In this document: positions 41,559-42,324 of the stretch, one piece after another | How positions within the stretch are numbered: position 1 is the stretch's first letter | Layout: the number at the start of each line of letters is the position of its first letter | Assembly: GCA_944320485.1 (NCBI GenBank) | Contig: CALUHQ010000029.1 | Span: 1-42,324, forward strand | Direction of reading: 5' to 3' | Source: Candidatus Methanomethylophilaceae archaeon | GTDB taxonomy: Archaea > Thermoplasmatota > Thermoplasmata > Methanomassiliicoccales > Methanomethylophilaceae | DNA length: 42,324 nucleotides | Notes under the pieces: generated by a model | Told to the model about the DNA's origin: nothing | The model's database searches: none | What the model saw: the letters and a program-made list of their open reading frames with translations, nothing else | Translations under genes and position numbers: made by a program

Positions 41559-42324
41559 ATGAAAGGACTACTCACGCCTGAATCCGTAGCAATCATTGGA
41601 GCATCCAATGACGAGACGAAGCTGGGCGGAATGCTTCTCAAGAACATGATCAACGCAGGCTTCAAGGGCAAGCTCTACCCCATCAACCCCAAGGGAGGGG
41701 AGATCCAGGGCCTGAAGGCCTACACCTCCGTCAAGGAGATCGGGGAGCCCGTCGACCTCGCCGTGTTCGCAGTCAAGAACACCCTGGTGGCCGAAGAGGT
41801 CAGGAAGCTGGGGGAGGCCAAGGTCCCCTACGCCGCCATCCTCACCGCCGGGTTCAAAGAGGAGAGTGCTGCAGGAGCCGAGCTCGAGAAGGAGCTCATC
41901 CAGGTCGCCAAGGAGTCCGGGGTCAAGTTCCTCGGACCCAACTGCTTCGGAGTCATGAACCCCGGAGCCGGTGTCAACGCCACGTTCGCGCACCTGCTGC
42001 CCCCTGTGGGTAACATATCCATCTTCTCCCAGTCCGGAGCCGTCGGATCCTCCATCATCGACTGGGCCATCTTCAACGGGATGGGAATCGCCAACTTCGT
42101 CACCTTCGGAAACAAGGCCGACCTGGACGAGGCGGACATCATCCACGACATCATGGAGGACCCCCAGACCAAGGTCCTGGGCATGTACTGCGAGGGTATC
42201 ACCAACGGTGAGAAGTTCGTCAACGAGATCCAGAACACCAAGGTCAAGAAGCCCATCGTGGTCTTCAAGAGCGGAAGGACCCAGGCCGGTTCCGCCGCCG
42301 CGTCCTCCCACACCGGGTCCCTCG
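41559..42324 (+). CDS. acd: ADP-forming acyl/acetyl-CoA synthetase, alpha part (runs off the window end)
   Basis: The visible 255 codons form the CoA-binding and CoA-ligase domains of an NDP-forming acyl-CoA synthetase, which converts acyl-CoA, ADP and phosphate to acid, CoA and ATP. The start MKGLLTPESVAIIGASNDE is typical, with the Rossmann CoA site at residues 9-16. KFLGPNCFGVMNP, SIFSQSGAVGSSIIDW and SSHTGSL follow. The C-terminal ATP-grasp part, if fused, lies outside. An in-frame ATG at 41505 would add 18 residues; 41559 fits the family better. The enzyme is widespread in archaea and recovers energy from acetyl-CoA, or activates acids in reverse. Confidence 0.93.
   Translation, partial: MKGLLTPESVAIIGASNDETKLGGMLLKNMINAGFKGKLYPINPKGGEIQGLKAYTSVKEIGEPVDLAVFAVKNTLVAEEVRKLGEAKVPYAAILTAGFKEESAAGAELEKELIQVAKESGVKFLGPNCFGVMNPGAGVNATFAHLLPPVGNISIFSQSGAVGSSIIDWAIFNGMGIANFVTFGNKADLDEADIIHDIMEDPQTKVLGMYCEGITNGEKFVNEIQNTKVKKPIVVFKSGRTQAGSAAASSHTGSL

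Overview
This window looks like an archaeal chromosome segment with high GC and strong G/C bias at third codon positions. Archaeal features include archaeosine synthase, an archaeal ATP-dependent DNA ligase, a Hef-type helicase, RtcB, a two-gene SufBC-like cluster, an iron-sulfur flavoprotein, tRNA-His with an encoded G-1, and many TATA boxes (TTTAAATA-like) about 25 bases before start codons, which implies many leaderless mRNAs. TGA ends almost every gene, TAA ends four, and TAG ends none. One small gene has an in-frame TAG followed by 27 convincing codons. Together these point to a pyrrolysine-encoding archaeon, most likely a member of the Methanomassiliicoccales (Thermoplasmatota). This assignment is inference; no pyl gene or methanogenesis marker is in the window.

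Layout. 1-3120, minus strand: the 5' part of a 5S rRNA, then a tight operon pyrB-pyrI-UPF0200 kinase-TAG-containing small protein-DUF92 membrane protein. 3220-10616: archaeosine synthase, a possible small RNA, a DUF368 lipid-carrier transporter, a PUA protein with an HD phosphohydrolase, RtcB, an HdrD-like Fe-S protein and tRNA-His. 10850-21311: a ThrRS lacking the TGS domain, two tandem Phd/YefM antitoxins without toxins, a DEAD-box helicase, tRNA-Gly followed by an AT-richer islet with a DUF3800-like gene, an amidohydrolase with a FUSC transporter, and HisRS.

21417-32021: an ABC-2 exporter operon, two paralogous membrane-anchored surface proteins, an AlbA_2/GHKL regulator with panD and rnhA, a BtuFCD-type metal or cofactor importer with a palindromic operator over its TATA box, and tRNA-Asp. 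32181-42324: a VOC protein, a small membrane protein with its own operator-like repeat, SufC/SufB, iron-sulfur flavoprotein, DNA ligase, Hef helicase, an A-type Fe-S carrier, a carboxymuconolactone-decarboxylase-family protein, an unusual conserved protein, and the start of an ADP-forming acyl-CoA synthetase that runs off the end.

Themes: tRNA biology (three tRNAs, ArcS, RtcB, HisRS, ThrRS), pyrimidine synthesis, Fe-S assembly and use, and genome maintenance. The most unusual observation is the sense TAG codon near position 1011. Several promoter-proximal repeats (28818-28873, 31820-31841, 15400-15431, 33003-33021, 41466-41505) and a hairpin RNA candidate (about 5033-5137) are the other items worth following up. 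No CRISPR array, complete IS element or prophage was seen.
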